Assembly (NCBI RefSeq): GCF_020085105.1
Contig: NC_058052.1
Coordinates: 10,149,233-10,213,232, forward strand
Length of the DNA: 64,000 bases
Reading direction: 5' to 3'
DNA from: Siniperca chuatsi
Lineage: Eukaryota > Chordata > Actinopteri > Centrarchiformes > Sinipercidae
Positions within the stretch are counted from its first letter, which is position 1, and the number at the start of each line of letters is the position of its first letter. Below the pieces are notes generated by a model. That model did no database searches. It had not been told where the DNA came from and saw nothing but the letters and a program-made list of their open reading frames with translations. A program made the translations under genes and the position numbers. Positions 34,801 to 47,209 of the stretch are shown here, in pieces.

Positions 34801-37800
34801 GTTGAGCAATGCTTAGACTTTCTTCTCTTCTCTTTGCGTCTTGCAAAGACTGAGCGTTCTTATCATCAATCCACCCTCTAAGTGTTTTGGTGTCACATAA
34901 CTCCATCTGAATATAGAGGTACTTTGCCGATGAATTATCTGTAGACCTAGAAAAGTAAGAAGAGAAGAATTGTTTAATTATTCACATTCAACTTGAATAA
35001 AAAGTTAAGACTTAAGGTTAGGTGTATGGGACTTACTGGGAAGATCTGTAACTGTCAGCTGAAATGTCCCATTGGTATCCTGAATCCTCCACCCAAAATG
35101 TGTAGTATCTAACAATATTACCGTGGTGGAGGTCTGATAATGTCTTCACCTCTCGAAGAGCTTTCCTGATCCAAAGGAGAACAAGAAAATTAATCAGTAA
35201 ACAAAGTACTGCAAATGCTATACTGCACACAGGTACCTTACCACTGCATACTTACTCCTCACAGCAGACAATCTTTACAGCAAAATACTTCTCCAACAGT
35301 TTATGTCTTGCTTTGTAAACACAACCAAAGGCTCCACTGCCAAGACACTCCAAGGGATCAAAGTCTGAAGTAAACCTGTTGAGATTAACGCTATTGTTTA
35401 GGCAACAGATTAAAAAAACATTGACATGTCTTCTTGATTGTACATCAATTATTAGGAGAGAAATTAAAACCATATCAGTATAAAACACACATGCTACATT
35501 GTAAATGAATGTTTTTTTTATTCACACCTTGACTGGTTCCATGTCTCATTCTGACTATTTCCCATATTCTTGTCTTTGACAACATCCTTAGAGAATAAAA
35601 GAATGAAATAGATTTAAAATGTTGAACCCAGCTCTGATTAATTTCTATACTCTTTAATAACTAGAACATTCAACTTGTCATCCACCACATCAAAACAACC
35701 AAGTAGCATATTCTCTTTGGGAGTGACTCCCTCCATCGGTGGGGTGAGATCACGAGCAGTCACTGGTATTGCATTCACAGAATGCAAAATCCAATTAATT
35801 AAAACTGTGATAGAAAGTGCAGACCTGATCCTTCGAAGAGCTTGATGAATTAGTGAATATTCCTGAGTTACTTGTGCCCGTTGACATGCTTTGTGACGAT
35901 GCAAGACACTCCCTAGGAGAATATAATAAGAGGCATGAGTCCGGCTTTTTCATTATTAAGCTCTACAATCTGTTTTAATACTAGTGTCAGTAAGTGCCTT
36001 ACAGTGAAGTTGGTGTTGAAAACTTGGTTGGTGCATCATCTTCAGACACAGTTGACCTGAAGGACATCTACAATTCACAAAAAAGTGCTTAATTGTTACA
36101 ATGTAGCATGTTCCAAATAAAATGATACATGAAAATTAAAAATAATGTCAAATAATGTGAATTATTTAATGTAATTTTTCACCTCAGTAAAACCATTTAA
36201 AATTTTCATCATGTTAAACCACAAATATGGACCCAAACTAAAATGTCTTGCTCTTACAATGCTGCTACTAGTCTGCTGCAATCTTGCAGACTATTACAAG
36301 AACATTTGCTTTACCTACTAAAGATTTTTTACGATTATGAGAGAACAGACCTGAGCCTCGGAGGGGTTTGATGAACTGATGAATATTACTGAGTCACTTG
36401 TGCTCATTGTCGTGCTTTGTGATGATAATTCATCATGGGATTCCCTAGGGGGAATACAATGAGAGACATGAGTACAGCTTTCTCCGTATTTAACTCCATG
36501 GTATGTTCTCCTACTAATGACAGTAAGTGCCTTACAGTGTAGCTGATTGAGCTGACAACATAGGTGGTGCACCATCTTCGGACACTGTTGATCTGACAGA
36601 CACCTAAAATGCACAGAAAAGGTGTATATATAAATATATAATATATATGACATAATGTTAGACGTGTAAAAATTCACTCCAGTGGAATCATTTCATTCAA
36701 AAGTATTCAAAAGTAGCTGAGGTTAAAACTAAATGGGAACAGGAGCTGGGGATAGAGTTAAATAATGTGTGGTGGGTGGCGGCCATAGACAGAGTACATA
36801 CATCTTGAGCTTGACTCACCCTCATACAACTTAAGGTACTGCACAGGGCCCATCCTTCCAAATCAAGGATTTCAGGAATATCTCCAGATGTTGAAGATAC
36901 ATGCACTAGATGTCATAACACTCCCTGCAATCTAAATCAGGTTTTTCCTATGTCCAGAACTACATACCTACTGGGATGGTTTTTTTTTCAAACGTATGTC
37001 CTCAGTGCTCAACTTCAACTTGAAGTTCCATGTTGTAACATGTCTTACTGTGTTGTGTTACTCTTGTTTTATTTATCATTTATTTAGTTATTTTTTATTC
37101 ATTTATTTACTCATCTATTTTGCACTCTATATTTGTACTCTAAATTGTACTTACATGTTATTTTTGTTATTAATGTTACTGTCATTATTACTATTTTTGT
37201 TACTTCTATTTTATTTAGCTACAAATCTCTGTAATTTTGGAAAATCTGGAAAGTATTCTGTCACTATCGAGATACACACTTCCCTCCCCCCTGTGGAATA
37301 AAATGAATTCTCAAAAGTAGCTGGGGTTGAGATCTGTTGCCACCTGTGAGTATTGGGAAATTGGGAAAAAAGTGCAATCCCTGGAATAAATAAAAAAGAA
37401 AATGCCTTGCTTGAATGTTTAATGGAAAGGGCTTTCAAAATAAAAGCATGTAAGCTGTGGTGAACACGCCCCCTGTGAGCCTTTATACATCTCTGTAAGC
37501 AGTACATTTAGAGACCGGCTAACAGCATCAGGAAGAATCTGCAGTGAAATTTCTACTTTTCTACCAAAGCACCCTTAGCTGCCAGTTTATTAGGTACACC
37601 TAGCTAAAACTAATGCAGTCTACTACAACAACCCTGCCATAAATCCTCCCTTCATGAAGGTTATAATGTTCAGTTTTAGTTGAAACTGTTTTAGAGAGGT
37701 GTTGATTCAACGTTATCATCATTTTGGAGAATGTAGTTTGTGATGCTGTTGAACTGTATTGCATTGTACAGGGAGGTGTTTCTGTAAATAGGCCTACCCT

Positions 37801-40323
37801 TATGATATAAATGGGGTGGACAAAATATTAGAAACACCTGTCAGTATAACACGACGTTGAAACCAAACACTTCTCTAAAACTGTTTCAACAAAAACTGAA
37901 CATTATAACCTTTATAAAAGGTAGGATTTATTGTAGGATTGTTGTATGAAACTGCATTTTTATCTAAGCGTACCTAATAAACTGGCAACTGAGTGTTCAT
38001 TTAATGATACAAAGGGAGTAGATAATATGAAATACCTTGCTGTCCCAGTCTGACTGTTCTTGAAGAGCAGACCAGGCAAGCTGAGCTGCATTTTGTTTGG
38101 CTTCCTTGACAGTCTTACCCTCAGCCACAGGGTAGTCCTTGTTGTTGATCACTAATTTGTAGAAAAATCTGTGTTGTGTTTTGAAAAGGAGGAATTAGTT
38201 TAGATCATTGTGTTGACATTTTAATATTGTTTCCAACTGAACATCAATCAAGAGTTAGTGTCTGTAGTGTTCATACTCACTGAAGGTTATGAGGCGGGCC
38301 GCATCTCCTCTCTTCAATAAATATATGGGAGCTGTTTGTTTTCTGACAGTAGTGGTTGACAATTCCTATGTAATTTGTCTCTGTAAAGCTGCTGTCGTTC
38401 ACATTGACGCTTCTTGTCTTATTACTGTAATAAACAAGTGACATTTCACACTAATGAAGACATGATAATTAAACAATGCATTGCCATTGTGATTTACTCA
38501 CCAAATATCAAAAAGACTTTGACTTAGTTCCTCCTTTTCTTGAGTTGATGTATGGTAGTAATTCTCATCTGCAGTCTTGGCAATTAAAAAAATTACAATT
38601 TAGAGATTGTTCACACAGTGGACTGTGGCCTGCTGAGTACGTGACACCAACGAACACAACACAATATGTTTTTAGGCCTATGATTAACCCAGTAGAACCT
38701 AATGTGTATTACTTACCTCTGTAGTTTTACTGCCACATATCTCGTTATATACAAGCTTGGCTGCTTCCTCCTTTGCTTCCCTCTTTGTTTTCCCATAGGC
38801 AGCTGGATACTCCTTATTACCAACCACAAAGCTACAGCACCTAATAGAATAAAAACTTTTATTTAATGCATTTTCAAATCATGACAAAATAGCTAAGAAG
38901 TTGGATGCAGTTAGGAGACTTACTGAATAGCATTATTTGGTCCCGGTCTTGTTGACTCCACAGGCCTTATAGTCACCCTGTTCTTCTGACCATATTCATT
39001 GAGCCAACATATGTAGTTGATGTTGCCGATACTTGTCTGATGAACTGATGCAGCAGAAGCTTCTGCGGCATTTTCTGTCTGTTAAGATAATAGCAAATAT
39101 ACTTCAAGGAGACATATGCCATGAACTGATGTTTTACTATTAAATACCTACAATCCAACATTCTCTAGTTAAGCAAAGAGGAACAATAATCTTACTGAGT
39201 CAGCTGAGTCCTGATGTTCCTTCTCCAACAAGCATTTCAGGGCATTTTTAGCTGCATTCTGTCTGGCTTCCTTCTTGTTCTTGCCCACACCATCAGGATA
39301 GACTTTACCATTCAGGACTACCCTCTGGGTGAATCTGTAGAGGAATTGTCATACCTTTGTTGTACAGCCAAGTTGACTTGAAATGATGTTGGTGGTGTGC
39401 ATTAAAGTACATGAATCTGCACACTACCATATTCAGCCTCTAGGAGGTAAAAATCATCCATGTTGGGACTGTGTGACTCCACCAGGTTATTCACACACTA
39501 ATGTTCAACTGTACATTCATAGGCTGAAATGGTAACACAGTACATGTATTCAAACACTTTACTTGAGTACAATTTTGAGGTACTTGTACTTGATGTATTT
39601 GTACTTAAGTATTTCCATTTTATGCAACTTTATACCGCTTCTCTATCACATTTACCTGACCACAATTTACTGTTTACTTCACAAGTTTACAGAGCACAGG
39701 GCATAACTGATCCAGAGCTAGCAGGCACGTCATTCCAGCCATTAAAGGACTTTATCAACTCACTCTGTTCTTGAAAAAAAACAGTATGGGTTGGTACCTT
39801 TCTCTAAAAACTAAATTAACTTAAAAAAAAAAACCCCTTTGTGCTGTAAATATAAAGTTGTGACAAGTCCTTATGGGCAAATGTGTGAGGTAACCTCTGT
39901 TAAATCCTACACTTCCGTTTTTTGGATACATTTGTTCTGTATTAGTTGGTTGTCTCTAATCAACAAGTAGTTTCATGATATTTTAGGAGTTTTCTGATAT
40001 ACCAGGCCTCCTCCTAAAACGTATTGATGAGTAGGCCTGGCAGTTTTTCTGTGTATTACCTTGATATTGAACCACCACCCGAATCATCATCCAAGACACC
40101 CTTTGCAAGAGACTCTCATCCAAAAGCACTCCCATTTTAGTGGAGCACGACTATGCCAGAATAATACACAAAGGCGCGTGCTACAACCACCGGTAACAGA
40201 AATTCATTCAACTCACGTCTGATTATGGGCAGAGCCAACTGATCCACAGTCCTCATATTTCAGCTCGGACCGTGTTCTCTGCGCGCGCTCGTTTAGTGTA
40301 GCTACGTAGTTTCCAGTTTCCAT
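31880..40323 (-). CDS. eif2ak2: PKR copy B: dsRNA-activated eIF2-alpha kinase, three dsRBDs, long linker
   Basis: Nineteen exons join in frame: 40323-40217, 39334-39196, 39078-38924, 38840-38717, 38575-38502, 38424-38281, 38168-38036, 36603-36536, 36444-36351, 36067-36003, 35912-35825, 35586-35528, 35375-35256, 35165-35037, 34946-34742, 33219-33085, 32694-32593, 32427-32365, 32014-31880, giving 712 residues. Three dsRBDs occupy about residues 5-75, 103-170 and 217-288. The Ser/Thr-rich linker is longer than in copies A and C because an exon pair is doubled (36603-36351 and 36067-35825). The kinase domain has GSGAFG (429-434), AVK lysine 451, HRDLK (564-568), DFG (584-586), loop threonines 600 and 605 and APE. 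The exon with HRD lacks the five extra codons (KSLRN-type) of A and C. Same inferred role as copy A. An ISRE-like element lies about 145 bp upstream. All splice sites are canonical and no stop interrupts the frame. Confidence 0.93.
34140..34440. repeat. Inverted/direct 20-bp motifs in PKR copy B intron 15
   Basis: The word ggaactcatcggctatcgtc (about 34149) and ggaacccatcggctatcgtc (about 34312) are direct near-copies. Their reverse complement gacgatagccgatgggttcc appears at about 34410-34430. The surrounding 34060-34640 segment is more GC-rich than the rest of the 1.5-kb intron, which is far longer than the matching intron in copies A and C. It is most likely a non-autonomous DNA element or remains of one. 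The family is not recognised. Confidence 0.5.
36695..37310 (+). mobile_element. L1/Tx1-like LINE fragment in PKR copy B intron 7
   Basis: Plus-strand translation reads [19 protein letters not shown], then a run with [18 protein letters not shown] and [19 protein letters not shown], which matches the order KWEEDLG...IQFKVVHRxHWSKSRLxxI...CxRC of the region after the RT domain in fish L1-like elements. Stop codons interrupt it. The following low-complexity, T-rich stretch to about 37240 fits a degenerate 3' end. It is antisense to the host gene. Confidence 0.6.
37574..37998. mobile_element. Foldback MITE in intron 7 of PKR copy B
   Basis: Near-identical to the element at 26172-26594 and in the same position relative to exon 7. 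Both arms carry the gccagtttattaggtac terminus in inverted orientation. Only a few single-base differences from the copy A element are visible by eye. Confidence 0.75.
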
Positions 40324-40466
40324 CGTAAATGACGAAGCTGTCGGAATTTGAGCTCAAATTACATAAAACTGTGAGAACAAAGTACACAGCTCACGACACT
40401 CGTCTCTCTCTGCTGCTAGTTCTGCGTACAGTCCTCTGTTTCGATTCATCTGACTTGATACCTGTA

Positions 40467-40481
40467 AGTTTCGATTTCTTC
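40467..40481 (+). promoter_or_regulatory. ISRE-like element of PKR copy B
   Basis: The sequence agtttcgatttctt matches the interferon-stimulated response element pattern AGTTTCNNTTTC. It lies about 145 bp upstream of the copy B ATG (gene on minus strand). A similar element followed by the same gaacgtcac/aaacgtcac word is found upstream of copy C. This fits the interferon induction known for PKR, but function is inferred. Confidence 0.6.
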
Positions 40482-40679
40482 GTATGAACGTCACATACGG
40501 AAAAACGTCATCAAAACTATCAACTGAAACTGGGCAATTAATTAACCTACCTGTTAACGACTGCAGGTGAAATTGCAGAAATGTGTCGTTCGTTCGAACA
40601 GAGTGCGGGGTACTCACATCCAAAACACTTCTGCAGTTTGCATCAAAAAGCAAACTGAAGGCAAAAACAGACAAAAGAT

Positions 40680-40935
40680 CCGCACACTAGCTCCCGATTT
40701 TAATTGTCTTGTTTTTTTTGCCTTCAGAAATGTGTCGTTCATCATTAGTTATCAATAACTGCAGTTATTGTTTTGTTATAGTTTGCGCAGCATTTTATTA
40801 ATCCGTCCAGTGGTGTACACACAATGTCTCAGGGTGGGGGCAACGTTTTAAAAGGGGCACCTCCTACACATTAGAGATCCTGTGACCACAGGGCTGGCTG
40901 TACCTGGCTGTGGGGATGTGCACAGGTCCTCCAGT
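40680..40935. repeat. PKR upstream block, copy B version
   Basis: Paralogous to 29815-30095 upstream of copy A, sharing long identical runs in the same order. Non-coding. Together with the shared 3' flanks it defines the tandem duplication unit. Confidence 0.8.
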
Positions 40936-41390
40936 TCTTAAGTGTTTGCTTCTGATCTCTGACTCTGAAGGCTGCAACTTCACTGGTTTTCCTGCAGTCT
41001 AAGAGCTTAAGCTTGGAGCTAAAGTACTTACTTGTCCAGCTTGATTTAGAAAGAAAATCGTCATATTTCAACATGTCTCAAATGCTGAATCTTCATATCT
41101 GAAAACAGTTGTCTTGCACGTACAGTTTTGGGAATCAATGACAGAAACAAGTACAAGCATTTGGTACACGAAGGTGATTTTCTGGAACTAGGGCACATTC
41201 CCCATCTCAGAGCTGCTGAAATTCCCATCCAGACTCATTTGAATGTAAAAACAAGACAGATCATCAGGAGAGCGGCCACTAAAATTCACAAGTTGTACAA
41301 AATACAAAAGTACTTATACAAACTTTACAGAAGAAGAATGACCATTACACCCTAGCTGCCGATGTTATATTTTCCAATTCATCCTATTCA
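40936..41390. other. Spacer between PKR copies C and B
   Basis: An open plus-strand frame at 41128-41355 shows no recognisable domain, and its first methionine has no support as a gene start. I treat the spacer as non-coding. Confidence 0.45.
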
Positions 41391-41397
41391 TTGAAAA

Positions 41398-41515
41398 GCA
41401 AAGGGTGTAATGTGACATCACGTTAAACACATTTGACCATTTACAGCATAGAATACATTACTTCAATACCAGTTGACAAAGGAATTACACAGGACATGAT
41501 TATTTGTTAAAAGTG
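41398..41515 (-). repeat. Shared 3' flank of PKR copy C
   Basis: Counterpart of 31395-31530. Words such as gcaaagggtgtaatgtgaca, tttacagcatagaatacatt and acatgattatttgtta occur in the same order. Probably 3' untranslated or immediate 3' flanking sequence of the tandem unit. Confidence 0.65.
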
Positions 41516-41640
41516 AATAATGTTGCATTCCCTGATTTTAAAATGCACATGGTCATGTGCCTTTTCCCACGATGCTGAATAAATAGTCATGCATGTGATG
41601 ACAGATGCTTTCGCATTGTTTGAGTATTTCCTTGTAATAA

Positions 41641-44600
41641 TCAGACAGTCTTATTGTCGCGACGCATATCTTTAAGCGTTGTAAGTGTACGACTGCACTC
41701 CTCCAAGTCTGTCTTTAGTTTACTTGCTTCAGGTCTGTCTTCTGGCTTCACACACAGCATTGACTTTATAATTCGGTTCTGCAATAAAAAACAACAAAAA
41801 GAACAGATATTGGAATCTCCTTAATATCCATAAATGATGCCAGTGTCTTTGAGGCTCCACTCAACTGTATTTGCCTCAAGCTGACATTACTTGGGCAACC
41901 TAACAAAGTAAACCGTTTCCCCAAACAGTCATCTGTCCTGCTCGATATTTGACATTTTTATTACATTACATTACATTACATTACACACACACACACACAC
42001 ACACACAGTCCTGTTTTGGCTCCTCATCCTTTGAGGTTGAACTGCTATAACAGTGCAAACCTCTATACCTCAGCCTCACTACTGCCCTGCTAACCATCAC
42101 AAATGACTGCCTGCCTGCAGAAAATACTGTTTCGTGAGACAAGTAAAAGAAAGAATGCTGGTGCACCTCCAAGGAAAAATTGTGTGAAAATCCTTGAGGA
42201 AGTTTCTGGTTTCTGGCATCATCCCAAATCTGGAAGTCATGCAGTGATAAAAGGGAAAGCAAAAAGCATCTATTAGTAAACAGTTAATATGGACATATTC
42301 TGTACAGCATGATTTTGGACTCTGGACAACTCACCGCTTTCCTTTCGTGGCCAGTAGAGAGGTTCCAAAGGAGTTCGAAATATATCAACCCCAAAGCAAA
42401 TATGTCCACTTTTCGGTCATAAATGCTCCTGCTCTTCTGTCAAACAGGAACACAAAATAACACAAGACACTTTAGCTCTACAGCACCAGTAGTGGTTCAA
42501 ATCTCCGCAGGGTGCCTTTATGTCTCCCTTTGGCAACCGATATTTAATAATACAGAAATCTAAAGTTATTGTCAGTATAGACCGTCTCACTTGCTCAGGA
42601 GCCATGTAAGATGGGGTTCCTTTGTACACGGTTCTCTCGATCACGTTCTCAGCATCGTCATCATTCTCAGCAGTGACCAGACCAAAGTCTCCAATCTTCA
42701 CTTCCCCATCTTGCCCAAACATGATGTTGGCAGGCTAACCACAGGAAAGAAATAAACAAACATGTAGCTTCATGAGTGATGTGATGTAATAAATGATGAT
42801 TATATTCACTTCGTCTCACCTTCAGGTCTCTGTGGATGAGCATCTTGGAGTGAATGTATTCGACTCCACTGACTATTTGCTGAGCAATAGTTAGACTCTC
42901 TTCTCTTCTCTTGGAGTTTCGCAGAGATTTCTTCACATTCTGAATATTCTTCTCGTCTATCCACACTCTAAGTGTTTTGGTGTCACACAACTCCATCTGA
43001 ATATACAGGTACTTTATTGATGAATTATCGGTAGAAGACCTAGAAAAGTAGGAACAGAGAAACAGTGAAATGACATACCTTCATGTTAAGTAAAAAAGTA
43101 CAGTAAGGATTTGAACAAGTGGACGTGGCTTACTGTGAAGTGCTGCAACTGTCAGCTGCACTGTCCCATTTGTATCCTGAATCCTCCAACCAACATGTGT
43201 AGTATCGAAGAATATTGCCGTGATGGAGGTCTGATAATGCCATCACCTCTCGTAGAGCTTTTCTGATCCAAAGGCAAACAAGAACATGGCTCAGCTAATG
43301 AAACTTTCAATTTATTTGCACAGCGTCTGTTTATTCAAAAAAATATTATACAGTGCTCATTTAAAAAAGGAAACAAAATGAAACATCGTTCATATTTGAC
43401 TTACTCTTTGCAGCGGACAATCTTTATGGCATAATACTTCTCCAGCAGTTTTTGTTTTGCCTTGAACACATGACCAAAGGCTCCTTTGCCGAGACACACT
43501 ATGGAGTCAAATTCTGATGTAAACCTGTTGAGATTAACACGTATTATTAAGGCAAAAAGGTGACTATATATATATAAGAATTTTTATTAATATAAAAATG
43601 TCTTTCTGATAGAATGTTAATACATGAAACACAAACTAGGCCAGACAAACAAGGCCAAAGCAGTGCTAAAATGCTAATATTGTACTTCAGTGTTTTCATA
43701 TTCCATACCTTGAGAGTACTGACTTGGTTGTTTTTTCACTCTGACTATTTCCTGTATTCTTGTCATTGAAATTGGCCATTATATCCTTAATGAATAAAAT
43801 AAAGTCATGATATAGAGATTAAAATGTTAAACAAAATCCAACAAGATAAACTAGCATGATTAATATCTTCTTACTTTACCTCTTTGCTGTTATTGCAGGC
43901 CTTTGCGAAATTTGCTGCAATTCTAACAAGACAAGAAAAATTATAAATCAGGTGAAATATTATATAATGTTGCTTTACAGTGGGTCTCAAAAGATGGCTT
44001 ACCTTACTTTGGGCTTCACATCAGGGCTTCTAATCTTTGTAGCGGGAAGTAGGAAAATATAGCCAATCATATTAAAGCATACATACATTCAAAATCCATT
44101 ATATGAGGGAAACAGTCCTCCTGTACTTCTCAGTAATATAAAGAGCTCAGAGTGCAATGCCAAAAAATGTGATTTGATTAGAAGTGTGCTGAGAACTAGA
44201 CTAACTTCACTGGACTTACTAACACTCTTGGTCTTGTAATACTATTGCTTACTTGTTTGCTCGCATCAAATACATGTGTAACTCCCAGGGATTACTAAAA
44301 GGCATTCTGGTAATGTGTTCTAGTAATGTAATCAAGGTCAGTAAATTAATATAACTTCTGCAATAGACTGAGCATTACAAACTGGTGAACCACGACAGCA
44401 TTTGAGGATTGCATAGGAAATAACCGACCTGATATTTGGGAGGATTTGATGAATTGGTGAAAACAATGGAGTCATTTGAAGTCGTTGGCACGCTTTCCGG
44501 TTTTGTCTTGTGGCACTCCCTTGGAGAATACAATGAGACACATTAGTAGAATATTCTCAACATTAAACTTTACCATCTGTTGTACTCCTGTCAGTGCCTT

Positions 44601-47092
44601 ACGGTGCGCTTGGTGGTGTGGACAGCCTGGCTGGCGAAGCATCATCAGACACAGCTGACCAGAAAGACAACTGAAAGCACATAGGAAGTGTTCGGCTGTT
44701 ACATAGTACCATGTTTTGTAGTAATTGATGCTCTTTGGCATGGGGTGCTTCATTAGTGTAATAATGTTATATGATGTTAAACCACAGATGTTCAAAAGAA
44801 CCTCGCCTTGTAATCTGCTGCTAGATGTATCAGCTTTTCAATGAGAGTTACAACTGCTGTGCATGTTGAAAAATCACGAGCCAGAAAGAGTGTTTTGTTA
44901 CAATAACAACTGGTAACAGTGAGCTGTCATGTCACCAATTTTAGTTCTGGCATTTATTGCTTATTTCTTCTATATGTTGTAACTGATGGTTAAGTAAAAG
45001 GCTCAGGAAACATATGCAATGCCCCTGTTAACAATCTACTAGGTGGCACATAAATAAAAATCATAATTTATCATATCAAAACAACAAGAAATATGAAATA
45101 CCTTGCTGTCCCAGTCTGACTGTTCTTGAAGAGCAGACCAGGCAAGCTGAGCTGCATTTTGTTTGGCTTCCTTGACAGTCTTACCCTCAGCCACAGGGTA
45201 GTCCTTGTTGTTGATCACTAATTTGTAGAAAAATCTGTGTTGTGTTTTGGAGGAAAGGACAGGCAAGGAAAAGAGGAAATAGTTTAGATCATTTTGTTAA
45301 CATTTTAATATTGTTTACAAGTCAATCAATCAAGAGATTTCATACAGTGTCTGTAGCGTCTATTCAGGTTAAACAGATTCAGTCAGACTCACTGGGTGTT
45401 ATGTGGTGGACCGCATCTTTTCTCTAAGATGTAATCATGGGAGCGCTTTGTTTTCTGACAGTAGTGGTTCACGATTCCTATGAAATTTATCTCTGCAAAA
45501 CCTTCGTCGGTAGCTCTCACACTCAAGCTCTTTGTCTTATCACTGTAACACCAAAACAAATCAGACACTAATTAAAACCTTTTCATAACCAAACAGAATC
45601 AAAAGAATCAAATGGAAACAATGCGTTGCCACTGTTTGTGCTCACCAGATTTCCGACACATTTTGATTCAATTTCCCCTTTGGTTGGCTTGATGCAACGC
45701 TGTATTTCTCCTCTCCAGTCTTGAAAAAAATTAAAATAAACATAAGGATGATTTTTATTATGATTCACTGATCAGAGTGCAGCTTGTGTAACATTTGAAA
45801 TAAAACTACTTGAACATTCATGACAATGATACAGTCAGTGACAAGCATGTCAAGTCTTTCCTTCCCGCTGCTCTTTTCTAGGACTTTAATTAAGCCAGAA
45901 GAAACGAGTGTGTATTACTTACCTCTGTAGTTTTACTGACACATATCTCGTTATATACAAGCTTGGCTGCTTCCTCCTTTGCTTCCCTCTTTGTTTTCCC
46001 ATAGGCAGCTGGATACTCCTTATCACCAACCACGAAGCTACAGCACCTAACATTACACAAACTTTATTTGATGCATTTTTAAACGGTGACTAAACAACTA
46101 AATAAGAATTTGGATGTAGTGTGGAGACTTACTGAAGAGCATTATTTGGTCCCAGTCTTGTTGACTCCACAGGCCTTATAGTCACCCTGTTCTTCTGACC
46201 ATATTCATTGAGCCAACATATGTAGTTGATGTTGCAGATACTTGTCTGATGAACTGGTGCAGTAGAAGCTTCTGCTGCATTTTCTGTCTGTCACGATGAT
46301 AACAAATATATGTCAAGGACATGTGTGCTGTGAACTGGTCTTCTACACTTTAAAATACAAAAATTCACACATGCACTAAAGCGGTATAATCATCTTACAG
46401 GCTCAACTGATTCCTCCATCAAGCCTGTCAGGGCATTTTTAGCTGCATTCTGTCTGGCTTCCTTCTTGTTCTTCCCCACACCATCAGGATACACCTTACC
46501 ATTCAGGACTGCTCTTAGTATGAATCTGAGAAGAAATTATGAAACACTGTTAAACAGGCAAGATGATGCTTGAATGCGGTGTGATGGAGGTCAGGGCTTA
46601 CAGTGCTTCAGACACAGTTCAGTCAAGCACTACAGCCTTTTCTGAAGTAGTGTTACAAGCATAACATGCCATATTCCTTAACATTTTCCTATTGCTTTAT
46701 CCCCCACAGGGATTTTAAATTTGTACAGAAAACAATAAATAATATATCAACTCAATGTTAAAGGTATACAATGTCAAGTGCATGTGTGGTTTAAATGTGG
46801 TAACACTGAATAGCCTAAAGCAACATACAGAATACACCTATTTTCTAATTTTTCTGCCAAAAAAAAGGGAAAATACATCCATTCAATAAGGATCTGTCTT
46901 ATTAAAGTCCCAGATCTCTTCAAATCCTACATCCCTGCATGACTTTGCAGGTCGCAAATCCCACCAGAGGTTTGATTCAACTCACGTTTTAATGTGGTCA
47001 GGGCCAGCAGATCCAACGTCCTCATATTTCAGCTCCGAGCGTGTTCTCTGTGCAAACTCGTTCAGTTTAGCTACGTAGTTTACCGTTTCCAT
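41641..47092 (-). CDS. eif2ak2: PKR copy C: dsRNA-activated eIF2-alpha kinase, three dsRBDs
   Basis: Seventeen exons join in frame: 47092-46986, 46525-46399, 46287-46133, 46046-45923, 45719-45646, 45542-45393, 45234-45102, 44670-44603, 44519-44429, 43785-43709, 43524-43405, 43262-43134, 43039-42820, 42734-42591, 42436-42335, 42229-42167, 41778-41641, giving 673 residues. dsRBD1 is about residues 5-73, dsRBD2 99-166 and dsRBD3 215-286, each closing with a basic Lys-rich helix. The kinase domain has GKGAFG (381-386), AIK lysine 403, HRDLK (521-525), DFG (541-543), [16 protein letters not shown] with loop threonines 560 and 565, and a KPEDRP motif in the C-lobe as in human PKR. The most compact and perhaps most regular copy, and the closest to gpatch11. 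An ISRE-like site lies about 100 bp upstream. Exon 13 and its flanking intron are identical to copy A. Confidence 0.94.
41961..42008. repeat. (ATTAC)n - (CA)n compound microsatellite
   Basis: About five units of ATTAC pass directly into about twelve CA units, in the last intron of PKR copy C. A repeated Val-Cys frame on the minus strand is an artefact. Confidence 0.95.
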
Positions 47093-47189
47093 TATAAAGT
47101 ACTCAACTGCCGGAATGCCAATTCAAATTACATAAAAATAAGAGAACAAAGTGCAAATGACATCTTTTCCGTTTTCGTCCTCACCCACA

Positions 47190-47206
47190 GTAGGTTTCGT
47201 TTTCTC
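47190..47206 (+). promoter_or_regulatory. ISRE-like element of PKR copy C
   Basis: The word ggtttcgttttctc matches (A/G)GTTTCNNTTTC, read on the other strand as GAAAACGAAAC. It is about 100 bp upstream of the copy C ATG. A second, looser GAAA-rich IRF-like motif (ttttccgttttcg) lies at about 47166-47178. Context fits interferon induction, but function is inferred. Confidence 0.6.
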
Positions 47207-47209
47207 GGT

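Noticed and set aside
41128-41355. 75-residue basic frame between PKR copies C and B
   Set aside because: No recognisable domain and no promoter or splice context; more likely chance or repeat-derived.
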